From Gynuella sp. (GTDB lineage: Bacteria > Pseudomonadota > Gammaproteobacteria > Pseudomonadales > Natronospirillaceae), in NCBI GenBank assembly GCA_028282465.1, contig JANQHX010000018.1:1-37533 (forward strand): a stretch of 37,533 nt of DNA, given 5' to 3'. A program made the position numbers and the translations under genes. This document shows positions 1-8,734 of the stretch, piece by piece (positions within the stretch are counted from its first letter, which is position 1; every line of letters begins with the position of its first letter). The notes under the pieces were generated by a model. It did no database searches, had not been told where the DNA came from, and was given only the letters and a program-made list of their open reading frames with translations.

Positions 1-121
1 GTAACAATTGATATAGGGGATTGTAGTAGTCCAGACGTACCATTATTGTGCCAATAATGAGTAATGCAATTGTCATCAACGCACTTAATGAATGTATAAT
101 TTTACTTGCAAGTGAATACAT
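1..121 (-). CDS. Cytochrome b561 family protein, N-terminal fragment (runs off the window)
   Basis: Reading the minus strand from an ATG at 121 gives 40 codons beginning MYSLASKIIHSLSALMTIAL and continuing through a hydrophobic helix to VRLDYYNPLYQLL. The His in the first helix followed by the LDYYNP-type loop is the usual start of bacterial diheme cytochrome b561 proteins. These are inner-membrane b-type cytochromes thought to exchange electrons with quinone. A good Shine-Dalgarno (GGAGGT, 125-130) supports the start. It lies 30 bp after the yceI stop on the same strand, matching the known yceI/yceJ pairing of enterobacteria. Only the first transmembrane segment is inside the window, so the rest of the protein cannot be judged. 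Confidence 0.8.
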   Translation of the reverse strand, partial: MYSLASKIIHSLSALMTIALLIIGTIMVRLDYYNPLYQLL

Positions 122-151
122 ACTTACCTCCAGACTACTAAATCCAAAAAA

Positions 152-721
152 CTACTTTGCTGCGATTGCTTCGATGTTAACTTCCATGGCGACTTCCCAG
201 CTAGCCGGGCCAAGGTTACTGTCTGAACCAAACTCACGACGATCAAAAACTATGTTGCCGGTAAAGCCAACACGGTAACCACCCCACGGATCATTACCTT
301 CACCAACGCGGACAACATCAACTTCTACTTCTTTTTCAACACCATTAATGGTTAGAGTTCCGGTTACCACGCCTTTATCGGCGTCGCCTTTATAACCGGT
401 GCTCACAAAGGTTGCTTCTGGGTACTTGCTGGAGTTAATGCGATCTTTTTCAGCTAAGTGGCCATCACGCACTTTATGGTTTGTATCTAGACTGGTAGTT
501 TTAACCGTCATGTCGATTGCACTGGATGCCGGGGAAGATTTATCCCACTCCATGGTGCCACTCATTTCGTTGAAGTTGCCAACTAACCATGAAACGCCTA
601 AGTGATTTACTTTAAACTGAACAAAGCTGTGGGCGGGATCAATATCATATTTTTGAGCTTGCGCCTGACCCGTTATTAAAGCGGCAGCTAACATTGTACT
701 TGCAAAGATTTTCGTTTTCAT
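152..721 (-). CDS. yceI: YceI family periplasmic lipid-binding-like protein
   Basis: The product has 189 aa. The start at 721 (MKTKIFASTMLA) is preferred over the upstream ATG at 742 because AGGAGAA lies about 9 nt before it and because it opens directly into a signal peptide (h-region ASTMLAAALITG, cleavage near AQAQ). The mature part begins YDIDPAHSFVQFKVNHLG, the hallmark of the YceI fold, a lipocalin-like barrel known to hold isoprenoid chains. It continues with GNF, KVRDGHL, a YPEATF strand and a LTINGVEKEV strand. Length is normal for the family. It is followed after 30 bp by a cytochrome b561 gene, so the two are probably one operon. A role in carrying a quinone-like isoprenoid for the cytochrome is an attractive inference, not shown here. 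Confidence 0.93.
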   Translation of the reverse strand: MKTKIFASTMLAAALITGQAQAQKYDIDPAHSFVQFKVNHLGVSWLVGNFNEMSGTMEWDKSSPASSAIDMTVKTTSLDTNHKVRDGHLAEKDRINSSKYPEATFVSTGYKGDADKGVVTGTLTINGVEKEVEVDVVRVGEGNDPWGGYRVGFTGNIVFDRREFGSDSNLGPASWEVAMEVNIEAIAAK

Positions 722-965
722 GAAATGTTCTCCTATAAACATTTTCCTTTGTTTACGCTGGATACCACTGCAATAAATTATTCGTAATAATCTGATGCCG
801 AAATATCCTGCAAAATTCTAACAAACTTTTTTGGCTATCTTACTCTTAAATGCTCTTATCAAACTCGTTCTATTAACTAAGCTTTAACAAGAGGCACGTT
901 CGTTTTATTGCGAAACAGTGTTTAAACTAACGTATAAGACTTTTCGCACTTACTAAATTAACTTG

Positions 966-1259
966 TTAGGCACCAATTCCTTCTACCGCAAAAGCATCAA
1001 AACTTGCGGCGTCTTTTCTCAGAGCTATTGCTTCAACATATTCAGGTGATGTATAAAATTCTTTTGCCGTTGCCATCGACTCGAATTCAATCATCACAGT
1101 TCTGCGATCATCTTTAGCACCTTCCAGGGAGACAACTTCACCGCCTCTCGCCAACATTTTCCCTTTGAACTTATCTATAATTGAAGGGGCAACTTGCTGG
1201 TATGATTTAAGCTTTTCTGGATCGTGAACAGTTATTCGAAGAATTACGTATGCTTTCAT
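966..1259 (-). CDS. DUF1330 family protein
   Basis: This 97-aa cytoplasmic protein has the DUF1330 (dimeric alpha-beta barrel) pattern: an opening beta-strand AYVILRITVHDPEKLKSY, the central ARGGEVVSLEG segment, a strand RTVMIEFES followed by ATAKEFYTSPEY, and a final helix AIALRKDAA. AAGGAAA sits just before the ATG. No enzymatic activity is established for the family. It is the last gene of a same-strand group with pirin (76 bp upstream) and azoR. By context it may belong to the same quinone or electrophile response, but that is inference. Confidence 0.88.
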   Translation of the reverse strand: MKAYVILRITVHDPEKLKSYQQVAPSIIDKFKGKMLARGGEVVSLEGAKDDRRTVMIEFESMATAKEFYTSPEYVEAIALRKDAASFDAFAVEGIGA

Positions 1260-1335
1260 GACATTTCCTTTAAATAGATCTCAGAGTGTTTTTATCGTTA
1301 AAAGTTTAAAAATATTTTATGGAAGCTATTACTAA

Positions 1336-2208
1336 TTAAGCCTGAATTTTTTCAGGTGATGTTAGCGTTCCGTCTTGGAAGTCTTTTACTGCCTTATCAA
1401 TTTCTTCCATTGTATTCATCACAAATGGCCCATACTGTGCGATTGGTTCGTTTAAAGGGTTTGCAGACAGCATCATGATTCGGCTACTTCCATTTAATGA
1501 GAATTGCAGTTCACCCTCCCGAGACAATCTAATAAGTTGTTTGGGTTTAAATGGATAATTGCTGCCTATAAATTGCACGCCACCTTCAAGAATATACAGA
1601 AGCACTGTGCGGCCATTTTCTATTTCAATATTTACCGCTTGTGAGTCTTGGCTGGTATTTTGAACATCCCAATATTGAGGTTCAGTGACTTCAACCGACT
1701 TATTAGATTTAATAGCAATTCCATTAATGACTCCTTCGCCAGCGATAGACACCACCTCTAATTCACCCACTTTAGTTTTCAGAATTTGTTCGGCTTCTAC
1801 ATTGTCGTATATGGGGGCCATCATTTTCTTTGAAGCAGGCAGATTCAACCAAAGTTGCAACCCTCGTATTTTACCTTCAGTTTGCTTAGGCATCTCTGAG
1901 TGAATAACGCCGCTACCTGCAGTCATCCATTGAACGCCACCATCTTTGATTCCACCGACATTTCCCATGTGATCACGATGCTCGAACTGACCTTGTAGAA
2001 CATAGGTTACCGTGGAGAATCCCCGATGGGGATGAGGCGGGAATCCTCCGATGTAATCATCCGACTTATCCGAACCAAACTCATCAAGCAGAAGGAAAGG
2101 ATCAAAACGCTCAGGTTGATGTCCGCCAAACACACGGTATAGGTTTACGCCGTCACCATCCGTTGTGGCTCTGGCATTTATGACTTCTTCTATCTTTCTG
2201 ATCGCCAT
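1336..2208 (-). CDS. Pirin family protein (bicupin, possible quercetinase-type)
   Basis: The 290-aa product has the two cupin domains of the pirin/YhhW family. The N-terminal cupin has the metal-binding set: HPHRGFSTVTYVLQG with two His, EHRDHMGN, and the VIHSEMP motif supplying a His and a Glu. The C-terminal pirin domain (about residues 180-275) is more degenerate. Bacterial members bind a metal, and some have quercetin 2,3-dioxygenase activity or bind metabolic enzymes. The exact role here is unknown. A strong Shine-Dalgarno (AGGAGGG) precedes the ATG. The gene starts 25 bp after the azoR stop on the same strand, so co-transcription with azoR and regulation by the divergent LysR gene are likely. 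Confidence 0.93.
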   Translation of the reverse strand: MAIRKIEEVINARATTDGDGVNLYRVFGGHQPERFDPFLLLDEFGSDKSDDYIGGFPPHPHRGFSTVTYVLQGQFEHRDHMGNVGGIKDGGVQWMTAGSGVIHSEMPKQTEGKIRGLQLWLNLPASKKMMAPIYDNVEAEQILKTKVGELEVVSIAGEGVINGIAIKSNKSVEVTEPQYWDVQNTSQDSQAVNIEIENGRTVLLYILEGGVQFIGSNYPFKPKQLIRLSREGELQFSLNGSSRIMMLSANPLNEPIAQYGPFVMNTMEEIDKAVKDFQDGTLTSPEKIQA

Positions 2209-2233
2209 GACCTTCCCTCCTATCGAGGCTGAA

Positions 2234-2833
2234 TTAAATTAAGCCATCTATTGTCTTTTTAGCTTCTTCTATTGAACTACCTTTTAGTTCGTCACCCATG
2301 TTTAATGCTTCAGCAAATATAAACTCAATATCCTTAAGCCCTAAGAAACCCAACATGGTTGTGAGATAACTGACCAAAGTATCTGTTGGTTGGCCTTTGT
2401 GTTGACCTCCCCGAGTGGTAAGCACATACACTGGCTTATCTTCCAACAACCCAACCGGGCCATTTTCTGTGTACTTAAAGGTTTCACCAGCTCTTGCAAC
2501 ATGGTCAAACCAAGCTTTCATTGCTGAGGGCAAATGAAAGTTGTACATAGGCGCGGTTAGCACCAATGCGTCAGCTTCTTTCAGTTCTGCGATCAGTTGG
2601 TCACTTAGGGCTACCATTTCTTTTTGACCGTCAGAACGATCTGATTCTGGCGTCATTAGGGCCTGCAACCATTGACCATCAAAATGAGGAATTGGCTCCT
2701 CTGCCAGTTTCCTGTGAACCACTTTCATGTCAGCGCGCTTTTCCAATAACCTCTCTTGAAAGTAACCGGCTAATTGGCTGCTGACTCCATTTTCACCGAA
2801 AATACTTGAATCAATTCTTAGTAAAGTAGACAT
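2234..2833 (-). CDS. azoR: FMN-dependent NADH-azoreductase
   Basis: The 199-aa product has the flavodoxin-like fold and length of AzoR, which reduces quinones and azo compounds with NADH and is generally regarded as a defence against thiol or electrophile stress. Visible signatures are the N-terminal strand LLRIDSSIFGENGVS (FMN phosphate-binding loop), the flavin-binding motif TAPMYNFHLPSAMKAWFDHV, GETFKYTENGPVGLL and the TTRGGQ loop. AAGGAGG lies before the ATG at 2833. It is the first gene of the azoR - pirin - DUF1330 unit and is read away from a LysR-type regulator across a 120-bp gap rich in repeats. Confidence 0.94.
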   Translation of the reverse strand: MSTLLRIDSSIFGENGVSSQLAGYFQERLLEKRADMKVVHRKLAEEPIPHFDGQWLQALMTPESDRSDGQKEMVALSDQLIAELKEADALVLTAPMYNFHLPSAMKAWFDHVARAGETFKYTENGPVGLLEDKPVYVLTTRGGQHKGQPTDTLVSYLTTMLGFLGLKDIEFIFAEALNMGDELKGSSIEEAKKTIDGLI

Positions 2834-2876
2834 AAAAAAACCTCCTTAAATTCGACAAGAGAAAGTGTATGTTGAT

Positions 2877-2931
2877 AATTAATGCAATAGAATTCCCAAT
2901 TAATGCATTTAATTTTTGCAAATTTGCAAAA
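2877..2931. promoter_or_regulatory. Candidate operator region between azoR and the LysR gene
   Basis: The 120-bp divergent gap contains two exact copies of AATTAATGCA (2877-2886 and 2898-2907) whose starts are 21 bp apart, two helical turns. They are followed by an 18-bp perfect palindrome TTTTGCAAATTTGCAAAA at 2914-2931. LysR-type regulators bind dyads in just this position, overlapping their own promoter and that of the divergent target. The sequence is direct observation; assigning it to this regulator is inference. Confidence 0.55.
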
Positions 2932-2953
2932 TTTTGCCTTCCTCGGAGACCCC

Positions 2954-3823
2954 ATGGACTGGAATGACTTGAAATATGTACTGGCCGTAGCAGATCACGG
3001 ATCACTCAATGCCGCTGCAAAATATTTGGGGGTTAACCACTCAACGGTATATCGAAGAATTCAAAATCTGGAGGATCACCTCGGGGTAAAGCTGGTGCTG
3101 CCATCTAAACAGGGTTATGAGCTGTCTGAAGAGGGCGAGTTGGTGCTCACTCATACCAAGGTAATGGCCGCAGAAGCAGACGCTATTGAACTCAAGGTTG
3201 GTGGCCAAAGTTTGGAGTTATCTGGCCGAATTCGGATCACAGCTCCCGGATCAATCGCCACAGACACGCTCCCACCTTTATTAAAGGAGTTCCAACTCCA
3301 GTACCCACAAATCATTTTCGAGATTCTCGAAACCTCTAATCAGCTGGATTTAACACGTCGTGAAGCAGATATTGCGATTCGTGGCACAGCCAAACCACCC
3401 GAACATCTCATCGGTAAAATGATTGGGTCAGCTGGCTGGGGTATTTACGCCCGAACTGACCTAGCTAACACATTAAAAGGCTTATCTTTAGAAGAGTTAA
3501 AAAAACAGGATTGGATTGGTGCGAGCTCATCCATTACTAGCTTTCCCGCTCGTTGGATGAGAAAAAACATTCCTCAAGATAAGTGGAAAATAATTACCAA
3601 CAGTACAGCCGGTGCACTAAAGGCCTGCCAAGCAGGGCTAGGGATTACGGTATTACCAGGAAATTCCAATGATATGGCCCAGATTACTCAACTAATTTCA
3701 TTGGACGAGGTTGAAAAGCATGGTCTTTGGATATTAATGCCGAAAGAACTCAAAAACTCAGCCAAAGTGAGCACCCTTTATCGCTTTCTAAGTAAACGGC
3801 TGGCTAGTGAGCTTTCCAATTAG
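2954..3823 (+). CDS. LysR family transcriptional regulator
   Basis: This is a 289-aa regulator when started at the ATG at 2954 (MDWNDLKYVL). An upstream ATG at 2903 would lie inside the operator repeats, while GGAGA at 2945-2949 supports the later start. The N-terminal winged helix-turn-helix is clear: SLNAAAKYLGVNHSTVYRRI followed by NLEDHLGVKL. The periplasmic-binding-protein-like effector domain spans about residues 88-285, including FEILETSNQLDLTRREADIA. The family senses small molecules and commonly activates a divergent gene. Here the divergent genes are azoR, pirin and DUF1330, so a quinone-like or electrophilic inducer is plausible. The effector cannot be deduced from sequence. Confidence 0.93.
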   Translation: MDWNDLKYVLAVADHGSLNAAAKYLGVNHSTVYRRIQNLEDHLGVKLVLPSKQGYELSEEGELVLTHTKVMAAEADAIELKVGGQSLELSGRIRITAPGSIATDTLPPLLKEFQLQYPQIIFEILETSNQLDLTRREADIAIRGTAKPPEHLIGKMIGSAGWGIYARTDLANTLKGLSLEELKKQDWIGASSSITSFPARWMRKNIPQDKWKIITNSTAGALKACQAGLGITVLPGNSNDMAQITQLISLDEVEKHGLWILMPKELKNSAKVSTLYRFLSKRLASELSN

Positions 3824-3926
3824 CTTAAAAATCACAGGTTTTGCTGTATGTAGCTAGGCTCCAGCCTAAATTTGAGGTGAACAATGGGGTTTTAGAGAAA
3901 TAGTGCTAAAAATCTACATTTGTTCC

Positions 3927-3941
3927 TGTATACTACCGCGC
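3927..3941 (+). promoter_or_regulatory. Probable fusA2 promoter (-10 and discriminator)
   Basis: TATACT at 3929-3934 is preceded by TG and followed by the GC-rich stretch ACCGCGCG, about 40 bp before the fusA2 ATG. A GC-rich discriminator next to a good -10 is typical of growth-rate and ppGpp-controlled promoters of translation genes. No convincing -35 hexamer is visible. Confidence 0.45.
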
Positions 3942-3973
3942 GATTTTGATCCGACTAATTTTTGAGAAAAGCA

Positions 3974-6061
3974 ATGGCAGATTTATCTCTCTACAGAAAT
4001 ATCGGTATTTTCGCCCACGTGGACGCGGGTAAAACTACCTCAACTGAACGTATTCTTAAGCTTACTGGTAAGATTCACAAGACCGGTGAGGTACACGACG
4101 GTGAATCAACTACTGACTTCATGGAACAGGAAGCTGAGCGTGGTATTACGATTCAGTCTGCTGCGACTACCTGTTTCTGGAAAGATCACCGCCTGAACAT
4201 CATTGATACTCCGGGGCACGTTGACTTCACAGTTGAAGTTTACCGTTCTTTGAAAGTATTGGACGGTGGTGTTGGTGTTTTCTGTGGTTCTGGCGGTGTT
4301 GAACCTCAGTCAGAAACCAACTGGCGCTACGCTAACGAATCTGAAGTTGCTCGTCTTATCTTTGTAAACAAGCTGGACCGCATGGGTGCAGACTTCTACC
4401 GCGTGGTAGATCAGGTTAAGAATGTACTGGGCGCTAACCCTCTGGTTATGACTCTGCCAATCGGTATCGAAGATGACTTTGTAGGTGTTGTAGATGTACT
4501 GAGCAAAAAAGCTTACATCTGGGACGACTCTGGCCTGCCTGAAAACTTTGAAATTCAAGACGTTCCCGCAGATATGGTTGACGACGTGGACATGTACCAC
4601 GAGCAACTGATCGAAACTGCTGTTGAGCAAGATGATGACTTGATGATGGCTTATATGGAAGGCGAAGTACCAACCGTTGAGCAAATCAAGAAGTGTATCC
4701 GTGAAGGTACTCGTAAGCTGGACTTCTTCCCAACTTACTGTGGTTCTGCATTCAAGAACAAAGGTATTCAGTTAGTTCTGGACGCGGTTGTTGACTACCT
4801 GCCTTCTCCAACAGAAGTTGATCCTCAGCCTCTCACTGATGAAGAAACTGGTGAGCCTACTGGTGAAGTAGCAACTGTTGCTGTTGAAGAGCCATTCCGC
4901 GCACTGGCGTTCAAAATCATGGACGACCGTTTCGGTGCTCTGACCTTCATCCGTATTTACTCTGGTGTTCTGAACAAGGGTGACACCATCCTGAACTCAG
5001 CCACTGGCAAAACTGAGCGTATCGGCCGTATGGTTGAGATGCACGCTGATGACCGTACTGAACTGTCTACTGCACAAGCCGGTGACATCATCGCGGTTGT
5101 GGGTATGAAGAATGTTCAGACTGGTCACACTCTGTGTGATCCTAAGAACCCTTGTACTCTGGAACCCATGATCTTCCCAGAGCCAGTAATCTCTATTGCT
5201 GTCACTCCAAAAGACAAAGGTGGTTCTGAGAAGATGGGTATCGCCATCGGTAAATTGGTTGCTGAAGATCCATCATTCCAGGTTGAAACTGATGAAGAAA
5301 CCGGTGAAACCATCCTGAAAGGTATGGGCGAACTGCACCTGGATATTAAAGTAGATATTCTGAAGCGTACTTACGGTGTTGAACTAAACGTAGGTCAGCC
5401 ACAGGTTGCTTACCGTGAAACCATTACTGCTGCAGTTGAAGATTCTTACACGCACAAGAAGCAGTCTGGTGGTTCTGGTCAGTTCGGTAAGATCGATTAC
5501 CGCATCAAGCCAGGTGAACCAGGTTCAGGCTTCCAGTTCGAGTCCACAGTTGTGGGTGGTAACGTACCTAAGGAATTCTTCCCAGCCATCGAAAAAGGCT
5601 TCGCGTCTATGATGGAAGAAGGTGTTCTAGCGGGCTACCCAATGCTGGATATGGAAGTTGAGCTGTACGATGGTGGCTACCACGCGGTTGACTCCTCTGC
5701 TATTGCTTTCGAAATCGCTGCTAAAGGCGCTTTCCGTCAATCAATTCCAAAGGCCAACCCACAGCTGTTAGAGCCAATCATGAAAGTTGATGTGTTCACT
5801 CCAGAAGACAATGTAGGTGACGTTATTGGTGACCTTAACCGTCGTCGCGGCATGATCAAGGATCAAGAAGCAGGCCCAACGGGTGTTCGTATTAAAGCTG
5901 ACGTTCCGCTTTCAGAAATGTTTGGCTATATCGGTCACCTACGTACCATTACGTCTGGTCGTGGTCAGTTCTCAATGGAATTCAGCCACTACATGCCTTG
6001 CCCTGCCACTGTTTCTGAAGCAGTCATTGCAGCCGCTAAAGAGAAGAAAGAAGCTAAGTAA
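3974..6061 (+). CDS. fusA2: Elongation factor G, second (stand-alone) type
   Basis: The product has 695 aa from the ATG at 3974 ([13 protein letters not shown]); a TTG four codons upstream is disfavoured because GAGAAAAG serves as ribosome binding site. All GTPase motifs are present: AHVDAGKTT (P-loop), RGITI (switch I), DTPGH (switch II), NKLDRMG (G4) and GSAFKNKG (G5). Domains II-V follow, with the domain IV start QVAYRETI and the C-terminal [11 protein letters not shown] catalyses translocation and, with RRF, ribosome recycling. The gene is alone, not in a str operon with rpsL, rpsG and tuf, and matches the EF-G 2 proteins of Vibrio, Pseudomonas and relatives, where the two EF-Gs divide labour. 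Codon use is strongly biased, suggesting high expression. A terminator follows. Confidence 0.95.
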   Translation: MADLSLYRNIGIFAHVDAGKTTSTERILKLTGKIHKTGEVHDGESTTDFMEQEAERGITIQSAATTCFWKDHRLNIIDTPGHVDFTVEVYRSLKVLDGGVGVFCGSGGVEPQSETNWRYANESEVARLIFVNKLDRMGADFYRVVDQVKNVLGANPLVMTLPIGIEDDFVGVVDVLSKKAYIWDDSGLPENFEIQDVPADMVDDVDMYHEQLIETAVEQDDDLMMAYMEGEVPTVEQIKKCIREGTRKLDFFPTYCGSAFKNKGIQLVLDAVVDYLPSPTEVDPQPLTDEETGEPTGEVATVAVEEPFRALAFKIMDDRFGALTFIRIYSGVLNKGDTILNSATGKTERIGRMVEMHADDRTELSTAQAGDIIAVVGMKNVQTGHTLCDPKNPCTLEPMIFPEPVISIAVTPKDKGGSEKMGIAIGKLVAEDPSFQVETDEETGETILKGMGELHLDIKVDILKRTYGVELNVGQPQVAYRETITAAVEDSYTHKKQSGGSGQFGKIDYRIKPGEPGSGFQFESTVVGGNVPKEFFPAIEKGFASMMEEGVLAGYPMLDMEVELYDGGYHAVDSSAIAFEIAAKGAFRQSIPKANPQLLEPIMKVDVFTPEDNVGDVIGDLNRRRGMIKDQEAGPTGVRIKADVPLSEMFGYIGHLRTITSGRGQFSMEFSHYMPCPATVSEAVIAAAKEKKEAK

Positions 6062-6082
6062 TTCTTTCTAATTTAGTGTTAT

Positions 6083-6111
6083 AAAAAACCCGAGCCTGTC
6101 TCGGGTTTTTT
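6083..6111 (+). terminator. Rho-independent terminator of fusA2
   Basis: CCCGAG (6089-6094), a CCTGT loop and CTCGGG (6100-6105) form a GC stem flanked by A and T runs (TTTTTT at 6106-6111). It lies 22 bp after the fusA2 stop. Confidence 0.93.
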
Positions 6112-6183
6112 ATTGCCAACCGATTCACATAATTCATTTTGAGACCCCCATCACACGCAAGATTTAGCCCAAATCAGTTTACA

Positions 6184-6189
6184 TATAAT
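6184..6189 (+). promoter_or_regulatory. -10 element upstream of cassette copy 1
   Basis: A perfect TATAAT lies 47 bp before the ATG of the first 402-aa gene and after the fusA2 terminator. The corresponding -35 position (GATTTA, 6161-6166) is poor, so the promoter may need an activator. This is inference from consensus matching only. Confidence 0.4.
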
Positions 6190-6236
6190 TTCATTCCGGC
6201 AAAGTTCGCGCAAAGAAATTAAAGGCGTGAAGGGAC

Positions 6237-7445
6237 ATGAAACCATTACAGAGCAAAGAAATTGCCGGTCTTTTAGGGATTTACGAACCTTGGTTTATAA
6301 AAGACATCGATATATCCAGTCAGTATGAACAAGTTGTCGTTACTATTGAAAAACAAACCACCAAAAAAGAGTTTGGCTGGTTTAAGTCTTCAGACAAGGG
6401 TGTTAATAAATCTACCCTAAGGTGGCGCCACAACAAGCTTGGTCAATTCGCTACCATTATTCAAACTCACGCAACTGTTAACGAAATTACCGAGATAGAC
6501 GACAGTCATATGCCGTTTTTTGGTAAGTCAAATAGTAAACTGACCAACGAACTGTGTGACAGTATTCAAATGGCATCGACTAAAGGTCTCAATGCCACAA
6601 CCATTCAAGAACTATTCGATATTCCTTTGGAATTAATTGAAACAGAACTTCAAGGTGCCAATGAAAGATCAGCTCAGCAAAAACTGATTGCGTCCCTACC
6701 CCTTATTGGCAATCCCGTTTGGCATGAACTGGTAACAGACAGACGGCGTGTCTCAACCAAAAACTTACCACTTAAATTACTATTAAGTCGTCTAAAAATG
6801 GATGTGCACAACGCCAATGACGCTCTAGAAGTTGTGAAAAAATCCTCTGCCGAATTAAGGGCGTTTTTTGTTAAAAACATAAACGCACTGCAAACTGAAT
6901 GCGTGCAGCTGGGTGTGCAGATTCCGACCAAGGAAGAACCGAAGAAGGCTAAAAGCAAATATGTTTTACCCGGCATTAATAGCTTAATTTGGAACGGAAT
7001 TTTTGAAGAACAAATACAGCTGAATACCGATCATATGGGATTTAAATTTCAGCTTGCTCGACAGAAAAAAGCCTATTGGCAGGCAGATAATGACAAAGAA
7101 AGAGCAGACGCTATTCGTAACCTTGCGATGGCTATTAAACACAATGCCCGTTCACTCATTCCCTTGCTGAAACAAATTACTGAATTAGTAGAACAAGAAG
7201 CTCAGACCAAGAAATCTGTTTTACCGCCAGCTGATCACAGCATATGGAAAGAATTATTAGAAAACGAAAACCTACTACCCTCCACTAAAATCAACTATCG
7301 GTTGTTGTTGACTCGCTTAAAAACCGTTTATTCTCGTACGCAAGGACAAGAACCACCAAAACAACTTCACAATTTCTTCATTCAGAATTCAGAAGCCATG
7401 CAAGAAGAAGTTAAGATAATTCAACAGTTGGCATTAGCCCAATAA
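6237..7445 (+). CDS. Unrecognised 402-aa protein: ISL3-transposase-like N-terminus plus three ~70-aa repeats (cassette copy 1)
   Basis: Not a named family. Residues about 9-85 (LLGIYEPWFIKDIDI, then LRWRHNKLGQFATII) follow the pattern of the N-terminal domain of ISL3-type transposases (LGL..PW.V..V then SWRHL..). The paired CPxC cysteines of their zinc ribbon are absent and there is no DDE domain. Residues 104-135 may form a helix-turn-helix. The rest contains three repeats starting LPLIGNPVW (154), LPGINSLIW (244) and LPPADHSIW (329). Repeats 1 and 3 share a KlLLSRLK core and a later FFxxN, then E; repeat 2 is more divergent. No signal peptide or membrane segment is seen. A FIST-like gene follows after 16 bp, preceded by GAAAGGA. 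The same pair recurs at 8735-10973. Nucleic-acid binding is a guess from the N-terminus. Confidence 0.85.
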   Translation: MKPLQSKEIAGLLGIYEPWFIKDIDISSQYEQVVVTIEKQTTKKEFGWFKSSDKGVNKSTLRWRHNKLGQFATIIQTHATVNEITEIDDSHMPFFGKSNSKLTNELCDSIQMASTKGLNATTIQELFDIPLELIETELQGANERSAQQKLIASLPLIGNPVWHELVTDRRRVSTKNLPLKLLLSRLKMDVHNANDALEVVKKSSAELRAFFVKNINALQTECVQLGVQIPTKEEPKKAKSKYVLPGINSLIWNGIFEEQIQLNTDHMGFKFQLARQKKAYWQADNDKERADAIRNLAMAIKHNARSLIPLLKQITELVEQEAQTKKSVLPPADHSIWKELLENENLLPSTKINYRLLLTRLKTVYSRTQGQEPPKQLHNFFIQNSEAMQEEVKIIQQLALAQ

Positions 7446-7461
7446 AACGAAAGGAAAAATC

Positions 7462-8475
7462 ATGACAGAGAACTCCAAGGTTACTGTGACTGGTCAAATG
7501 TTGGACGTTGATAGCCTGTGCACGAAAATTCGTAATGGTGAATATTTAAGTATCGCCGGTGATCAATCCGTTCTGTCGCAGCTACCTTCTGGCAACTGGA
7601 TCGCGGGAACCATCCCTTATTTCATGAGCGAACAAGGAGGTAAAGTATCTAAAGAAGAATTATTTGTGCACACCATTGAAGGTGTTAGCTCAGCTAATCC
7701 TCCACGCCTCACTCTCTATGATAAAGATTCAATTAATAGAATCGCTAAAGATGCACCACCGAACGGTTTCACACTGGTTATTATGCCAGCTAATTCTAAA
7801 GTGCATATGGCATACGCTGAGCATGCTCCAGACTTCCCGAATATGTTTTTTACCCCTATTGCTGGATGGGTATCAGGGTTCCATTTAGATGATGCAGGTG
7901 CTTCTGCAAAAGTGGTATTCGGGCCTGGTGGTGCCATGTTATTGGATCAACAAGCGGTGGCCATTCATGTCCCGTTACCAGACAATCAATCTGCAAACAT
8001 CAGCATTATTAATCTGTTTGAAGAAGTTGATGGGCCAGTCATTCAATTCTCTGAAACAGGTTTTTCTGCAGACCAATGTACAATTGATGGCCAACCCGCT
8101 TCATTTTCAGAATTTCTCACTGCCAATAATATAGATACAAGATTACCACTGGTGGCAGATTATTCAGGCATTAACGTTAACGTTAGTGTTAAGGCAACAG
8201 GCAATAATAATGTTTCATTTTATGCTCCGGTATTTGAAGGGGTTAAATATCAATTCGCTAAACCCGTAGGGGAATATGTTGCTGAATTTGATAAACAGAT
8301 GCAGACCAATCGCAGCAATAGCATCGCATTCTCCTGTAACTGCATCTTAAATTTTTTGTACTCAGAGTTAGAAGGTAAACAGACCAGTACGATGCTCGGG
8401 CCGGTTACCTTTGGTGAAATTGCGTACCAATTATTAAATCAAACCTTGGTTTACATTGATCTAGTGGAAAACTAG
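7462..8475 (+). CDS. FIST-like domain protein, putative cytoplasmic sensor (cassette copy 1)
   Basis: This is a 337-aa soluble protein with no signal peptide. The C-terminal half reads like a FIST_C domain: VSFYAPVFEGVKYQFAKPV (252-270), the core FSCNCILNFLYSELEG (290-305), then GPVTFGEIAYQLLNQTLVY (313-331), matching the FsC..., GEI and NQTL landmarks of FIST proteins. The N-terminal half has the strongly conserved LSQLPSGNWIAGTIPYFMSE (38-57) and FGPGGAMLLDQQAVAIHV (153-170). FIST domains are proposed ligand-sensing modules tied to signal transduction; the ligand here is unknown. The gene is 16 bp after the 402-aa gene and is followed by a terminator, so the two are one transcript. The FIST assignment is by eye and should be treated as moderate. 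Confidence 0.82.
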   Translation: MTENSKVTVTGQMLDVDSLCTKIRNGEYLSIAGDQSVLSQLPSGNWIAGTIPYFMSEQGGKVSKEELFVHTIEGVSSANPPRLTLYDKDSINRIAKDAPPNGFTLVIMPANSKVHMAYAEHAPDFPNMFFTPIAGWVSGFHLDDAGASAKVVFGPGGAMLLDQQAVAIHVPLPDNQSANISIINLFEEVDGPVIQFSETGFSADQCTIDGQPASFSEFLTANNIDTRLPLVADYSGINVNVSVKATGNNNVSFYAPVFEGVKYQFAKPVGEYVAEFDKQMQTNRSNSIAFSCNCILNFLYSELEGKQTSTMLGPVTFGEIAYQLLNQTLVYIDLVEN

Positions 8476-8507
8476 ACTCCCGAATATGAAAATCAGTTTC
8501 TAGCTCT

Positions 8508-8531
8508 AAGGCTCCTTTATGGAGCCTTTTT
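8508..8531 (+). terminator. Terminator closing cassette copy 1
   Basis: AAGGCTCC (8508-8515), loop TTTAT and GGAGCCTT (8521-8528) run into a short T stretch. It separates the first two-gene cassette from the second, so each copy is likely its own transcription unit. Confidence 0.9.
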
Positions 8532-8734
8532 GTTGAAGGTATCAAAATAGGTGTTATGTAAATAAAGTTTAAGCATGCCTAGTAATTGACGTGAATTTAG
8601 CGAATACGAGACAGTAGGCAGTGGCAATTACCCTGATTTGTATATTTTTTTGACTGGCAAAATTATCGCCACTCTCTCTACTAAACTACGGATTCGAGTC
8701 TTAAAAAGTACCTTAAAATCTGGCGGGCAGAATT

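Noticed and set aside
48-278. Plus-strand 76-aa ORF at the left edge
   Set aside because: It overlaps the antisense of yceI and of the cytochrome b561 start, both supported by ribosome binding sites and family patterns.
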